DNA of 53,141 bases from Bacteroidota bacterium (GTDB taxonomy: Bacteria; Bacteroidota; Bacteroidia; Chitinophagales; Saprospiraceae), in the NCBI GenBank assembly GCA_963169455.1, contig CAUJDW010000032.1:1-53141 (forward strand), in the 5' to 3' direction. The translations under genes were made by a program, and so were the position numbers. Below are positions 27,025 to 35,213 of this stretch, piece by piece; the first letter of the stretch is position 1, and each line of letters starts with the position of its first letter. The notes under the pieces were generated by a model. The model was not told the DNA's origin and made no database searches. It was given only the letters and a program-made list of their open reading frames with translations.

Positions 27025-28089
27025 ATGACCACCAAACCCCATTTAACTTTCGAAAATAACAACCGAAAAGGATGGAAAACACTGGCGCTTCCCCCTTTTA
27101 CCGGCCTCGTTGAGCGCTATCTGAAGAAAGGCAGCCAGCCACTGGTATTGTTTTCGGTTGATCAGCCAGGCGCCCTGAGGCCCGGGCAGCAGGAAAGCGC
27201 CATCATCCTTCGGCAGCAGCTCAACTGCCTGCGCGAGATCGATGCCAATCTGATCCAACTCAACGCCCATATCCGGGAAGGAGGGTATCTATTCGGCTGC
27301 GTGGAAACCATTCAGTTGCGCAAAAAACGGATCATGTCCGCTGCATTCTGGCCTTTGAACCGCCTGCTTTATGGGGCGGAAGTACTGCTGAAACGGATGG
27401 GCTCCAGGTTTCCCGTGCTAAGGCCGTATTACTTCCGCCCGGAAGCAGGGCGCAGCTGGGCTTTGTGGGAAATGGAGGTACTGGGGCGGCTTTGCGCCTG
27501 CGGGTACTATCCGGAAGAAACCGTGGAAGAGGGCGGGCTGCTGTATTTCTGCGCCCGCCGGATTGCACTGCCGGAACAAATGCCCAGGGCCTGCTGCGGG
27601 CTGGTCATCCGCCTGCCGCGGGTGGGAAAGGAGGGGCGCCCTTTCAATATTTTAAAGTTCCGGACGATGTATCCCTACTCGGAATATCTGCAGGAGTATA
27701 TCTTCAACAACAACGGATTACAGACGGGGGGTAAATTCCGGAACGACCCCCGCATTACCTATACGGGCCGCTTTATGCGCAGATACTGGCTGGATGAAGT
27801 ACCCAACCTCATCAACCTGTTCAGGAGGGAAATCAAACTCTTCGGGCTCAGGCCTATCAGCAGCCACTACCTGAGCCTGTACCCGGAATATTTCCAGCAA
27901 CTGCGAAAGCGCTTCAAGCCTGGCATGATTCCCCCGGAATACGTCGACATGCCCAAAACCATGGAGGATATCGTAGCATCTGAGATGCGCTACATGGAGG
28001 CCTATGAGCGCCGCCCCTTCCTCACCGACCTGAGGTACACGCTGAAAGCTTTGTACAATATTGTGATCAAGCGGGTAAGAAGCCATTGA
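27025..28089 (+). CDS. Initiating sugar transferase (polyprenyl-phosphate phosphosugar transferase), soluble-type
   Basis: A 354-residue protein of the bacterial sugar transferase family (WbaP/PglC catalytic domain). The C-terminal half has RVGKEGRPFNILKFRTM, NDPRITYTGRFMRRYWLDE (with the catalytic Asp-Glu pair of PglC), VPNLINL and FGLRPIS. It should transfer a sugar phosphate to undecaprenyl phosphate and start glycan assembly. The usual hydrophobic re-entrant helix before the R-x-G motif is missing; instead there is a soluble region with EVLGRLCACGYYPEE, a layout I associate with a Bacteroidota subgroup. ATG 27025 is chosen; earlier in-frame starts overlap wecB. It is the last gene of the operon and is followed by a terminator. 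Confidence 0.85.
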   Translation: MTTKPHLTFENNNRKGWKTLALPPFTGLVERYLKKGSQPLVLFSVDQPGALRPGQQESAIILRQQLNCLREIDANLIQLNAHIREGGYLFGCVETIQLRKKRIMSAAFWPLNRLLYGAEVLLKRMGSRFPVLRPYYFRPEAGRSWALWEMEVLGRLCACGYYPEETVEEGGLLYFCARRIALPEQMPRACCGLVIRLPRVGKEGRPFNILKFRTMYPYSEYLQEYIFNNNGLQTGGKFRNDPRITYTGRFMRRYWLDEVPNLINLFRREIKLFGLRPISSHYLSLYPEYFQQLRKRFKPGMIPPEYVDMPKTMEDIVASEMRYMEAYERRPFLTDLRYTLKALYNIVIKRVRSH

Positions 28090-28140
28090 GTGAGGGAGAA
28101 CTAAAAAGCTTACAACACCAATTTTCGCCCCCTTATTTTG

Positions 28141-28176
28141 GCCCTGCGGCGGCCTCGGCAGCCGTGGGGCTTTTTA
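28141..28176 (+). terminator. Rho-independent terminator of the polysaccharide operon
   Basis: Ten-base arms GCCCTGCGGC (28141-28150) and GCCGTGGGGC (28161-28170) pair with two G-T wobbles around a ten-base loop and are followed at once by TTTTTATT. It lies 52 bases after the sugar transferase stop. The remaining spacer to 28557 (about 380 bases) holds no convincing gene: a repeat at 28303-28335 and a hairpin at 28393-28413 are the only structures I see. Confidence 0.75.
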
Positions 28177-28302
28177 TTGCCTGAGCCGCCCGGCCTGGCG
28201 CAAAATGCAGAGGCGCACATGACATGATCAGCCTGCGTCCCCCCTCACGGCCCTTAAATTAATACTTTTTGAAATTATTCAGGACTTCTTAGCGGCATTA
28301 TC

Positions 28303-28335
28303 CGGAACGCAGGCCTGCGGCCCGCGACGCAGGGA
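28303..28335. repeat. GC-rich dispersed repeat
   Basis: Contains GGCCTGCGGCCCGCGACGC. Its right half (GCGGCCCGCGACGCAGG) is identical to 144-160 and its left half matches the hairpin at 8060-8082. All three copies lie in spacers around the polysaccharide operon. Confidence 0.45.
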
Positions 28336-28557
28336 AGCCCCCCCATCTGCCGGCCGGTATGATTCCTGCCTTAGGTGCAATGCTCTTAGCGAAAGCGGCC
28401 CACTGGGCCGTTTCTCGGGTGTTTAGCCATGCATTCGCAATTGTTGCAGCCAGCCCTCCTCAGGCTCTTTTAACAAACAGATCCCAAATCAGGTAGTCCC
28501 TTGTTATCGCGGGTCCTATTCCCAGCTCCTTTAGCCTTGGCCCTTTAACCCGTCTGT

Positions 28558-30975
28558 TCATCCGGGTAAACCTTGGCCTGGTGAGGCTCTGTCAACTGCC
28601 ATACTGCACACTGCCGTGCTGCCATATACGCCCGCTGCAAGCGCCATGACCCACCAGAAGCCCAGTTCTACCGCGATGATGGTGGCAAGGGCCGTGCTGA
28701 TAACCGAAAAGTAACCATTGATGCCCCACGCCCAGGGGATGGAGCTGTGCTTGTTTTCCGAAAGGTAGCGAATACCCGTCGGGAAGGGGAGCCCCATGGC
28801 GAAGCCGGGGGGGGCTGCCAGCAGGAGCAACAGGGCCAGCTTGGCAGCCAGCGGCAACCCAATGGCCTGCTCGAAGGCCGGCGGCAGCAGGAAAAGGTAT
28901 GCGAACAGCATAAGGGCAATAAGCGTTGGGGCAATCCAGAGTTTCCGGCTCAGGATGTTCCACCGGCCTGAACAGAAACTGCCCAGCCCGGATGCGATCA
29001 GCAGGATACTGATCACGGCCGCCGTGGCGAGAACGGGCTGCCCGAAAAACAGGATGAACTGCTGGATGAGCACGATCTCCACAAACATGTAGCCCAGCCC
29101 CAGCCCCCCGAAATAGAGCACTATCCAGCCCTTGTTTCCGCCCCGAAAACCCAGCCGGAACAGCGGAAGGATGATGAGCACCAGGGCCGCCAGCATCATC
29201 TGCGCGAAGGTGAGCAGCACGATGAGGTAGCCGGCTTCCAGAAAGGGAAGGTTATGGCTGCCCCACATTTCCGCCAGCGCGGGCAGGCTTTGCCAGCGGA
29301 GGAACTGCGAGAAATAAGGCCGCCCGTCGGTGGCGGGGCGCACGTTGAAATCGTAGGCTTCAAAAAAGGCTTCCCGCTGAGGGGAGAGCATGGCGTCCAC
29401 GTAATCGAAAAAAAGGCTGTCCTGAATCTGGTTGTACTGCTGCCGTTCGCCGGGCCGAAGCCCGGGCAGGAGCAGGGGGTCGAAAAGCATGTCGTCGCAG
29501 AAGGCTCTGGCGGCCTGCACCTCTTTTTCGGTGAAAGGCGATTTTTTCAGCGCAAAGGCCAGCCCGCCCCAGCTTCTGACGGCAATGAGGTGGGCCTGCT
29601 TGTCGCTGATGCCTTCTTCTTCCAGCACGGCCACCATGGATGCCAGTATTTTTAACGGGTTGCGGACGGGGTAGTCCATCCAGCAACTGATGCTGAGCAT
29701 GCCGTCCGCTTCGAGCCTGCGCCACATTTGCCGGAAGGCCTCCATGGTCATGCCGTATTGCTCCTGCAGGGCGTTCAGCCCTGCCGTGCCGCCGAATGTG
29801 CTGACGGGGGGCAGCAGGATCAGGTTGTAGGTATTGGTGTCGGTATATAAAAAAGTGCGGGGCTCCAGTTCGTAAAAACGCAGCCCGGGCTGAAAAACCA
29901 AAGAGTCCGTTTCCGCCGCCAGTTCGTTCCGGAGCAGCTTCAGAAGCACCGGGGTGGTGGACACCCAGGAGATGCGCTCCGCTCCATGAGCCAGCGCGTG
30001 GGCTGCCTGCTCGCCGGTTCCGGCCTGGAGCACAAGCACCCTGCCAGGCTTCTGAAGCACAAAGGGCAGGGCGCCGGCGGTGTAATCCAGGATGTAGGGG
30101 GAGCCGGGCTGGGGAGCCGGTACGACGGCGCCTATCCAGTCGCCGTTTTGGAATACGGCTTTTCGGATGGGGACTTCTCCCTGGAAGTTCAGGCTCAGCG
30201 CCGGCGCATACCGCAGGGCAGGCGAAGACACGGCCTGGATCAAACCCTGGGGGCTGTTTTTCTGATACTCAACCGACGCCCCGGGTAAAAGCAAAGTTTT
30301 GCTCAGGCTCTTATACTCGGAAAGCCGGGGCCGGGGCGGGAAAAATACGGCCGTTCCGGCGAGCAATACGGCCACAACACCTGCCATGTTGAGAAGGCTC
30401 CCCCCTCGCTTTTTCATGGATATCCACCCCGCCAGCATTGGAAGGAAGGCAAGCCAGGCAGGTATTTCCCAGGGCGGGAAACACCACAGCAGCCCTATGG
30501 CCAGCAAACCACCAAGGCCTGAACCCAGCAGGTCGGCAAAGTACAACCGCCCGATCTGCCCCGCAAAGCGCACAAAGGTTAGCCCCATGGCCAGGGCCGC
30601 CAGAAAAAAGGGAATAAAAAACAAAAGGTATGTCGCCGCCAGCCGCCCAAGCTGCCGCCAGTCGTTCAGGAGCAGATAGGTGTCAAAACGGACGGCATCG
30701 GCATTGGACAGGCCTATCACCCCCGCCATGCTTGCCCCGCAAAGGAAAAGAAACAAGGGAAAGGCTTGCTCGTATCTTTGCAGCAGCCATTTTTCAAAAA
30801 ATGCCAGAAAAGTGCCTGCAGCTCCAAAGCCCAGCATCGCCACAGAAATCACCATGTAGGCGAAATGATACCATTGGGTGATGGAAAACACCTGCATCAA
30901 CACCAGCTCGAATGCGATGACGGCCATCGATAACAAAGCCAGCGAAAGGCTATAGCTCCATAAAGGCTTAAGCAT
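28558..30975 (-). CDS. Polytopic membrane protein with spermidine-synthase-like central domain
   Basis: An 805-residue protein. Six or so N-terminal membrane segments (starting SLALLSMAVIAFELVLMQVF) precede a soluble Rossmann-like region of about 350 residues with RVLVLQAGTGEQAAHALAHG, the altered SAM-binding loop of the SpeE-like superfamily; a second set of about six helices ends the protein. This is the fused transporter/spermidine-synthase-like architecture, whose substrate is unknown. The glycine-rich loop lacks the G-x-G-x-G spacing and acidic residue of true spermidine synthases, so polyamine synthesis is doubtful. It is transcribed toward the polysaccharide operon and appears monocistronic. 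Confidence 0.7.
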   Translation of the reverse strand: MLKPLWSYSLSLALLSMAVIAFELVLMQVFSITQWYHFAYMVISVAMLGFGAAGTFLAFFEKWLLQRYEQAFPLFLFLCGASMAGVIGLSNADAVRFDTYLLLNDWRQLGRLAATYLLFFIPFFLAALAMGLTFVRFAGQIGRLYFADLLGSGLGGLLAIGLLWCFPPWEIPAWLAFLPMLAGWISMKKRGGSLLNMAGVVAVLLAGTAVFFPPRPRLSEYKSLSKTLLLPGASVEYQKNSPQGLIQAVSSPALRYAPALSLNFQGEVPIRKAVFQNGDWIGAVVPAPQPGSPYILDYTAGALPFVLQKPGRVLVLQAGTGEQAAHALAHGAERISWVSTTPVLLKLLRNELAAETDSLVFQPGLRFYELEPRTFLYTDTNTYNLILLPPVSTFGGTAGLNALQEQYGMTMEAFRQMWRRLEADGMLSISCWMDYPVRNPLKILASMVAVLEEEGISDKQAHLIAVRSWGGLAFALKKSPFTEKEVQAARAFCDDMLFDPLLLPGLRPGERQQYNQIQDSLFFDYVDAMLSPQREAFFEAYDFNVRPATDGRPYFSQFLRWQSLPALAEMWGSHNLPFLEAGYLIVLLTFAQMMLAALVLIILPLFRLGFRGGNKGWIVLYFGGLGLGYMFVEIVLIQQFILFFGQPVLATAAVISILLIASGLGSFCSGRWNILSRKLWIAPTLIALMLFAYLFLLPPAFEQAIGLPLAAKLALLLLLAAPPGFAMGLPFPTGIRYLSENKHSSIPWAWGINGYFSVISTALATIIAVELGFWWVMALAAGVYGSTAVCSMAVDRASPGQGLPG

Positions 30976-31093
30976 AGCTCATTCCAATATTTTTTACCCG
31001 ACACAGCCAAAGGGCGCCTTCGCCCGGGGTAAAAGCGCCCGATTACGGAAGGCCGGAAGGCCAGCATCCCATCCAGGACTTTCCGCAGCGCCC

Positions 31094-31789
31094 TCAGTTC
31101 CCGCTCCGCGTAAAGGGGACGAACCGCACCGGGAATAAGCTCTTCGTCTTCGTCCGCCCGCCCACCTTTTCCACCAGCATCAGGGTTTGCACCAGAAATG
31201 GCGAGCCCACCGGGATCACCATCCTGCCGCCGGCTTTCAGTTGTTTGACCAGCGGCGGCGGGATGTACTCGGCGGCGGCCGTAACGATGATGGCGTCGTA
31301 TGGGCCCTGTTCTTCCCAGCCGTAATAACCGTCGCCTATGCGGACATGGACGTTGCCGTACCCCAGCTTTTTTAACCTCGCCCTGGCTTGTTCTCCCAGA
31401 GCCTTGACGATCTCGATGGTGTAAACCTCATCCACGATTTCCGCGAGCACTGCCGCCTGGTATCCGGAGCCCGTGCCGATTTCCAGCACTTTGAAACCCG
31501 CTTTGGGTTCGCACAGCTCGGTCATGCAGGCGACGATGTAGGGTTGGGAAATGGTCTGCCCGTAGCCGATGGGCAGGGGGCCGTCAGAATATGCCTGCCC
31601 GCGGTAGCTGTCGGGTACAAAAAGATGCCGCTCCACCTTGCGCATGGCCGCCAGGGTGGCCTCATCGGAAACACCCCGGTTTTCGATCTGGTATTTGACC
31701 ATGTCGGATCGGCTTTTCTGGTAGGCGTCCTGGGGCAGCCCTTTTGCCGCCAGGCTGAGCATTATGGCCAAACTTCCTATCCACTTCAT
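31094..31789 (-). CDS. pcm: Protein-L-isoaspartate O-methyltransferase, probably exported
   Basis: A 231-residue SAM-dependent enzyme that starts repair of isoaspartyl residues. MRKVERHLFVPDSYRGQAYS, PLPIGYGQTISQPYIVACMT, VLEIGTGSGYQAAVLA (SAM motif I) and YDAIIVTAAAEYIPPPLVKQ are diagnostic. Unlike cytosolic PCMT it has 29 extra N-terminal residues with a hydrophobic core (WIGSLAIMLSLAAKG), like a signal peptide. A GAGGA-like ribosome site seven to eleven bases before ATG 31789 supports this start; starting at Met30 would give a cytosolic form. A weak -7-like box (TATCTTTTG) lies at 31821-31829. Confidence 0.9.
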   Translation of the reverse strand: MKWIGSLAIMLSLAAKGLPQDAYQKSRSDMVKYQIENRGVSDEATLAAMRKVERHLFVPDSYRGQAYSDGPLPIGYGQTISQPYIVACMTELCEPKAGFKVLEIGTGSGYQAAVLAEIVDEVYTIEIVKALGEQARARLKKLGYGNVHVRIGDGYYGWEEQGPYDAIIVTAAAEYIPPPLVKQLKAGGRMVIPVGSPFLVQTLMLVEKVGGRTKTKSLFPVRFVPFTRSGN

Positions 31790-31887
31790 GATTCCTCTCT
31801 TTTGTGCACTTTGAAACCAACAAAAGATAAGAAAAATCCGTGAGCGGGGAAATGAGGAAAATCAATGCGCAACACTGCAAACCGCTC

Positions 31888-32949
31888 TCAGCCTTTCTTC
31901 CTGTTCAGCCCCATGGCTTTGAGCAGGAGGCGGGGCACCGGCTTGCCGGGTTTGCGCTTCTTCAGGTTCAGATACCAGCCCAGTTTCTGGAGAATGGGGA
32001 TCTTATGGGTTTCTACGAACTCGATCAGCGTGCCGTCCGGGTCTTCGGTGTAGGTGAAACGGCCTGCAGCCTCGCCCATGTCGAAGCTGTTCTGGCTGTC
32101 CACGGTGAAGGGGAAGCCCCGGGCTTCGCAGGAGGCTTTTAGGGCGTCCATGTTTACGACGTCAAAGCAGAGGTGAATGAAACCCAGGTCACCCCAGAAC
32201 CGGCCGTCGTATATTTTTTTGGCGGTGCGCCCTTCCACCTGCACCAGTTCCAGTTCGCTCTGCCCGAAAAGCTTTGCAAACGGGCCGGCCAATTCCGCAC
32301 TATGCCGCAGCAGGACGCGCCGCATGGAGGCATGGCCTCCGGGAATGCCCTGCAATTCCTCGAAACGGCCTTGTTCGTCGTACACCACCTGGTCATACCC
32401 CAGGATGTTTCGGTAGAACTTCAGGGCTTTTTCAATGCTGGATACGCCGATGATCGCGCCGTACACCCCGCCGGTGGGTTGTTTGCGGAACTGAAACCAG
32501 TCTTTGGCTTCCACCACCTGGAAAATGTTGCCGAAGGGGTCGCGGGTGAAGAAATTGGCAGGGCCGCTCTTCAGCCGGCTGATTTCCGAAAGGCATTCGA
32601 TGCCGTTTTCCTGATAATAACGGTAGGCCAGCTGGATATCCGGGCATTTGATCTTTGTAGCGAAAATGCCGTAGTCGCCGATCTGGATCTCAAAATCGGA
32701 CGGCTGTGGTTTCCGGCAGGTGTACTGCCAGATTTCGAACCCCCCGCCGCCCTGAAGGTTGAGCGCCAGGATGGCGTAGCGGCTGCGGGCCAAGCCGCCG
32801 GTGTAGGGCAGCATGAGCCCCGCCTGGGCTTTTTCCCTGAACACGGGCACGTCCACCCCAAATTGCCGGCGATACAAGGCCCAGGCTTCCTCGGCATTGG
32901 CCACCCCGATGCCGATTTGTTGAATACCCCCAATTAAATAACTCGTCAT
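31888..32949 (-). CDS. Two-domain VOC (glyoxalase/dioxygenase superfamily) protein
   Basis: A 353-residue protein with two vicinal-oxygen-chelate modules, about residues 5-150 and 160-320. The first opens IQQIGIGVANAEEAWALYRR and ends RDPFGNIFQVVEAKDW; the second opens YGAIIGVSSIEKALKFYRNI and ends YTEDPDGTLIEFVETH, where the last Glu is a usual metal ligand. The layout recalls ring-cleavage dioxygenases and 4-hydroxyphenylpyruvate dioxygenase, but the sequence does not settle a substrate. A short basic tail (LNLKKRKPGKPVPRLL) follows. It stands alone between pcm and the SET gene. Confidence 0.75.
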   Translation of the reverse strand: MTSYLIGGIQQIGIGVANAEEAWALYRRQFGVDVPVFREKAQAGLMLPYTGGLARSRYAILALNLQGGGGFEIWQYTCRKPQPSDFEIQIGDYGIFATKIKCPDIQLAYRYYQENGIECLSEISRLKSGPANFFTRDPFGNIFQVVEAKDWFQFRKQPTGGVYGAIIGVSSIEKALKFYRNILGYDQVVYDEQGRFEELQGIPGGHASMRRVLLRHSAELAGPFAKLFGQSELELVQVEGRTAKKIYDGRFWGDLGFIHLCFDVVNMDALKASCEARGFPFTVDSQNSFDMGEAAGRFTYTEDPDGTLIEFVETHKIPILQKLGWYLNLKKRKPGKPVPRLLLKAMGLNRKKG

Positions 32950-33131
32950 GGCTGGTAATTTTTAATCAGAAAACACAGGCCGCCAGGGAGGGTTTTCCCC
33001 CTGGCTCTGGCTAGGGCGCTTGCTTTCGTAGCGTTTGTCGCGTTTTGAAATTTTCCGGGGCAGGTTTGGCGACGAAAGAAAAGGATTTTTCCCGATGGAT
33101 AGAATCTTCTCCTGAAAAAAAACAGGCGGCT

Positions 33132-33539
33132 TTATCCCTTGCGCCGGTTCGGGCGCCGGGCGTCGAACCAGATTTCGCTCTGATCTTCAGGGTCTCCGTT
33201 GTAGTTGACGGTGATCTCCTCGCCCGCGCCAATGTCGCGCAACGCGTAAAAGTCCAGCGTGTTGTTGTCGAAATCCGGGATGTATTCCGCATTCGGGCCG
33301 TAGTCGTGGTTGAAGAGTGAGCCGTAACCCAGGGCAATGGCGCATTCGTCTTCCTTTTCGCCCCAGATGAAGTAATAATCGTACAGCCCGGTTTGGTCGA
33401 GGTGCCGCCTATGGGATTCCGGCATGATGATCATGGGGCAGATCTCGATCAGTGCGCCGGCAGGTATCGGCGCCGCCGTGAAGACACCGCGCCCACCCAG
33501 CGGGCTGGCGGAAATGAACAAGGATTCAATACGTTGCAT
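33132..33539 (-). CDS. Small SET-domain protein
   Basis: A 135-residue protein that is essentially one SET domain. GRGVFTAAPIPAGALIEICP is the N-terminal strand set, SLFNHDYGPNAEY holds the N-H-x4-P-N pseudoknot motif and IGAGEEITVNYN the second half, with Tyr positioned as in methyltransferases. Bacterial SET proteins of this size are putative lysine methyltransferases with unknown targets. ATG 33539 (MQRIESLF) is preferred over 33566, because the domain starts directly after it. The basic tail ARRPNRRKG follows the domain; no post-SET cysteines are present. Confidence 0.8.
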   Translation of the reverse strand: MQRIESLFISASPLGGRGVFTAAPIPAGALIEICPMIIMPESHRRHLDQTGLYDYYFIWGEKEDECAIALGYGSLFNHDYGPNAEYIPDFDNNTLDFYALRDIGAGEEITVNYNGDPEDQSEIWFDARRPNRRKG

Positions 33540-33634
33540 AGCGTGAGACGGAAATAACGGATGCAAAAATGCGAAATTGGGTGGAATTCAGGATGCCAGG
33601 TGTTGCTCTGAACCTCAAAAAACAGGCCGGCAAC

Positions 33635-34516
33635 TTAAAACGCTCCCATCACCGCCAGGCATTCCCTCAGCCTTTCCCGCCAATGCTTGATCCCGATGCC
33701 CCACACGTCCCTGATTTTGGCTTTGTTTAGCACACTGTAGGACGGCCGGTGCGCCGGCAGAGGATAGTCTTTGGTTTCAATAGGGTGCACTTTACAGCCG
33801 ATCCCCGCCAGGTCGAAGATGGCCAGCGCAAAGTCGTACCAGCTGCAAACGCCCTCGTCGCTGTAATTGTAAATGCCGCTGAGCAACTCGCGGCCAGCTT
33901 CGCCTTTGTCAACTTTGGAGAGTATGTCCAGCGTGGCCTGCGCCAGCCCGCGGGCGTAGGTAGGGGCGCCAACCTGGTCGTAAACGACTTCCAGCTTTTC
34001 CCGCTCCCGGCCCAGCCGGAGCATGGTTTTTACAAAATTGCGCCCAAAGGAGGAATACACCCACGACGTCCGGATGACCATCGTCAGCGGGTTGCTGGCC
34101 CGGGCCGCCTGTTCGCCCTCCAGCTTGGTAATGGCGTACACGCTGCGCGGCGTAGCAGGGTCGCCTTCCTGCAAAGGCCAGTTCTGGGCATTGTGGTAAA
34201 CGTAATCCGTAGAGTAATGGATAAAAGGTATGCCCTGAAGGGCGCAGCCTTCGGCCAGCCAGCGCGGAGCGTCCACATTGCCCAGGCGGGCGGCATCGGG
34301 CTCGCTTTCCGCCTGGTCAACAGCCGTATATGCCGCGCAGTTGATGCAATAATCGAAACGGTGGTGCAGGAAATACCCGAACACCGCCGGCTCGTCCGTC
34401 ACGTCCAGCACCTGCCTGTCGGCAAAGGTGAACCGGAAAGCGGGATAGAAAGCTGCGAGCGCCCGGAATTCCTGCCCCAATTGCCCGCCTGAACCAGTGA
34501 TCAAGATGTTACTCAT
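33635..34516 (-). CDS. rfbD: dTDP-4-dehydrorhamnose reductase
   Basis: A 293-residue extended short-chain dehydrogenase. NILITGSGGQLGQEF is the NADPH-binding loop, DVTDEPAVFGYF and CINCAAYTAVDQAESEPDAA are RmlD signatures, STDYVY and YAITKLEGE supply the catalytic Thr/Ser-Tyr-Lys set. It catalyses the last step to dTDP-L-rhamnose. The epimerase for the preceding step is encoded about 3 kb away on the same strand; rfbA and rfbB are not in the window. Confidence 0.92.
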   Translation of the reverse strand: MSNILITGSGGQLGQEFRALAAFYPAFRFTFADRQVLDVTDEPAVFGYFLHHRFDYCINCAAYTAVDQAESEPDAARLGNVDAPRWLAEGCALQGIPFIHYSTDYVYHNAQNWPLQEGDPATPRSVYAITKLEGEQAARASNPLTMVIRTSWVYSSFGRNFVKTMLRLGREREKLEVVYDQVGAPTYARGLAQATLDILSKVDKGEAGRELLSGIYNYSDEGVCSWYDFALAIFDLAGIGCKVHPIETKDYPLPAHRPSYSVLNKAKIRDVWGIGIKHWRERLRECLAVMGAF

Positions 34517-34532
34517 ACGCTCCTTGTTTATC

Positions 34533-34608
34533 CCACGACTGAAGTCGTGGCCCCCCCAACCCTGGCCATGGCGCCAGCCCTCCCCTATCCCACGACTTTA
34601 GTCGTGGG
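34533..34608. repeat. Pair of REP-like palindromes (CCACGACT/AGTCGTGG)
   Basis: Two copies 57 bases apart: CCACGACTGAAGTCGTGG at 34533-34550 and CCCACGACT-TT-AGTCGTGGG at 34589-34608. Both are preceded by TAT or TTAT and followed by a C-rich run. The second copy contains the last two sense codons and the TAA stop (complement of 34598-34600) of the next gene. Paired short palindromes like this are typical of REP elements moved by RAYT-type transposases; no such transposase is in the window. Confidence 0.65.
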
Positions 34609-35101
34609 CCCCCAGCACCCCCCCTACAAACCCCAAAGGCGCCGCCAAGGCCAGCCCGTACAACCAGCCGAACAACCTTTGCCGGAATGCGACGGGCTCC
34701 GCCGGCTGGCGGACGTGTTCCAGGATGAGCCCCAGGTTGTAAACCAGGTTGGCCACGCCCATATATACGAGATATGCGATAAACTGAAAACCGAAACTCA
34801 CCCAATTGAACCGGAAACCGGCGAAACCGTACCACTTCATCTGGAAATAAAGCAAAAGGTAGTACACCGCCCCCGACACCACCCCTGCCATGGCCAGCCC
34901 GCGGTTGAAGCGCCCCCGCCGGGCTTCCCACCATTCGAAAGGCTCATTGGCCGGTTGGCCCTGCGTCATCTCCTCATCCAGGGTTTCAGGGGATTCCGGC
35001 TCGCGCCCCTGCATGGTGTGCAGCAGGTAAATGGAAAGCGGCAGGATGCCCATAACCAGAATGATAGCCATTGTAATAATAAGCACTCCGCTCATTTCCA
35101 T
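34598..35101 (-). CDS. Small membrane protein, conserved-hypothetical type
   Basis: A 167-residue protein. An N-terminal helix (MSGVLIITMAIILVMGILPL) is followed by an acidic linker, then about three further hydrophobic segments (GLAMAGVVSGAVYYLLLYFQ, FQFIAYLVYMGVANLVYNLG, LFGWLYGLALAAPLGFVGGV). I do not recognise a family. The final residues His-Asp and the stop are supplied by a palindromic repeat, so the original C-terminus may have been replaced. It lies about 110 bases downstream of the DUF2207 gene on the same strand and could be co-transcribed with it. Confidence 0.6.
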   Translation of the reverse strand: MEMSGVLIITMAIILVMGILPLSIYLLHTMQGREPESPETLDEEMTQGQPANEPFEWWEARRGRFNRGLAMAGVVSGAVYYLLLYFQMKWYGFAGFRFNWVSFGFQFIAYLVYMGVANLVYNLGLILEHVRQPAEPVAFRQRLFGWLYGLALAAPLGFVGGVLGAHD

Positions 35102-35213
35102 GAATTTCTCTTTTCAATTGCCCGGCCGGTTCGCCGCCGCATGGCCGGGCTGCCACCCTTTCCGAAAAATACCCGCCACCGCATCACGGTGAAATCTCCA
35201 GGCATAACCATTC

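Noticed and set aside
28393-28413. Hairpin AAGCGGCCC-ACT-GGGCCGTTT as a terminator
   Set aside because: The stem is good, but no T-run follows on either strand and it is about 145 bases from the nearest stop on the - strand.
32983-33004. Hairpin CCAGGG...CCCTGG as terminator of the SET gene
   Set aside because: It is about 130 bases past the stop and has only a weak T-rich tail on the - strand.
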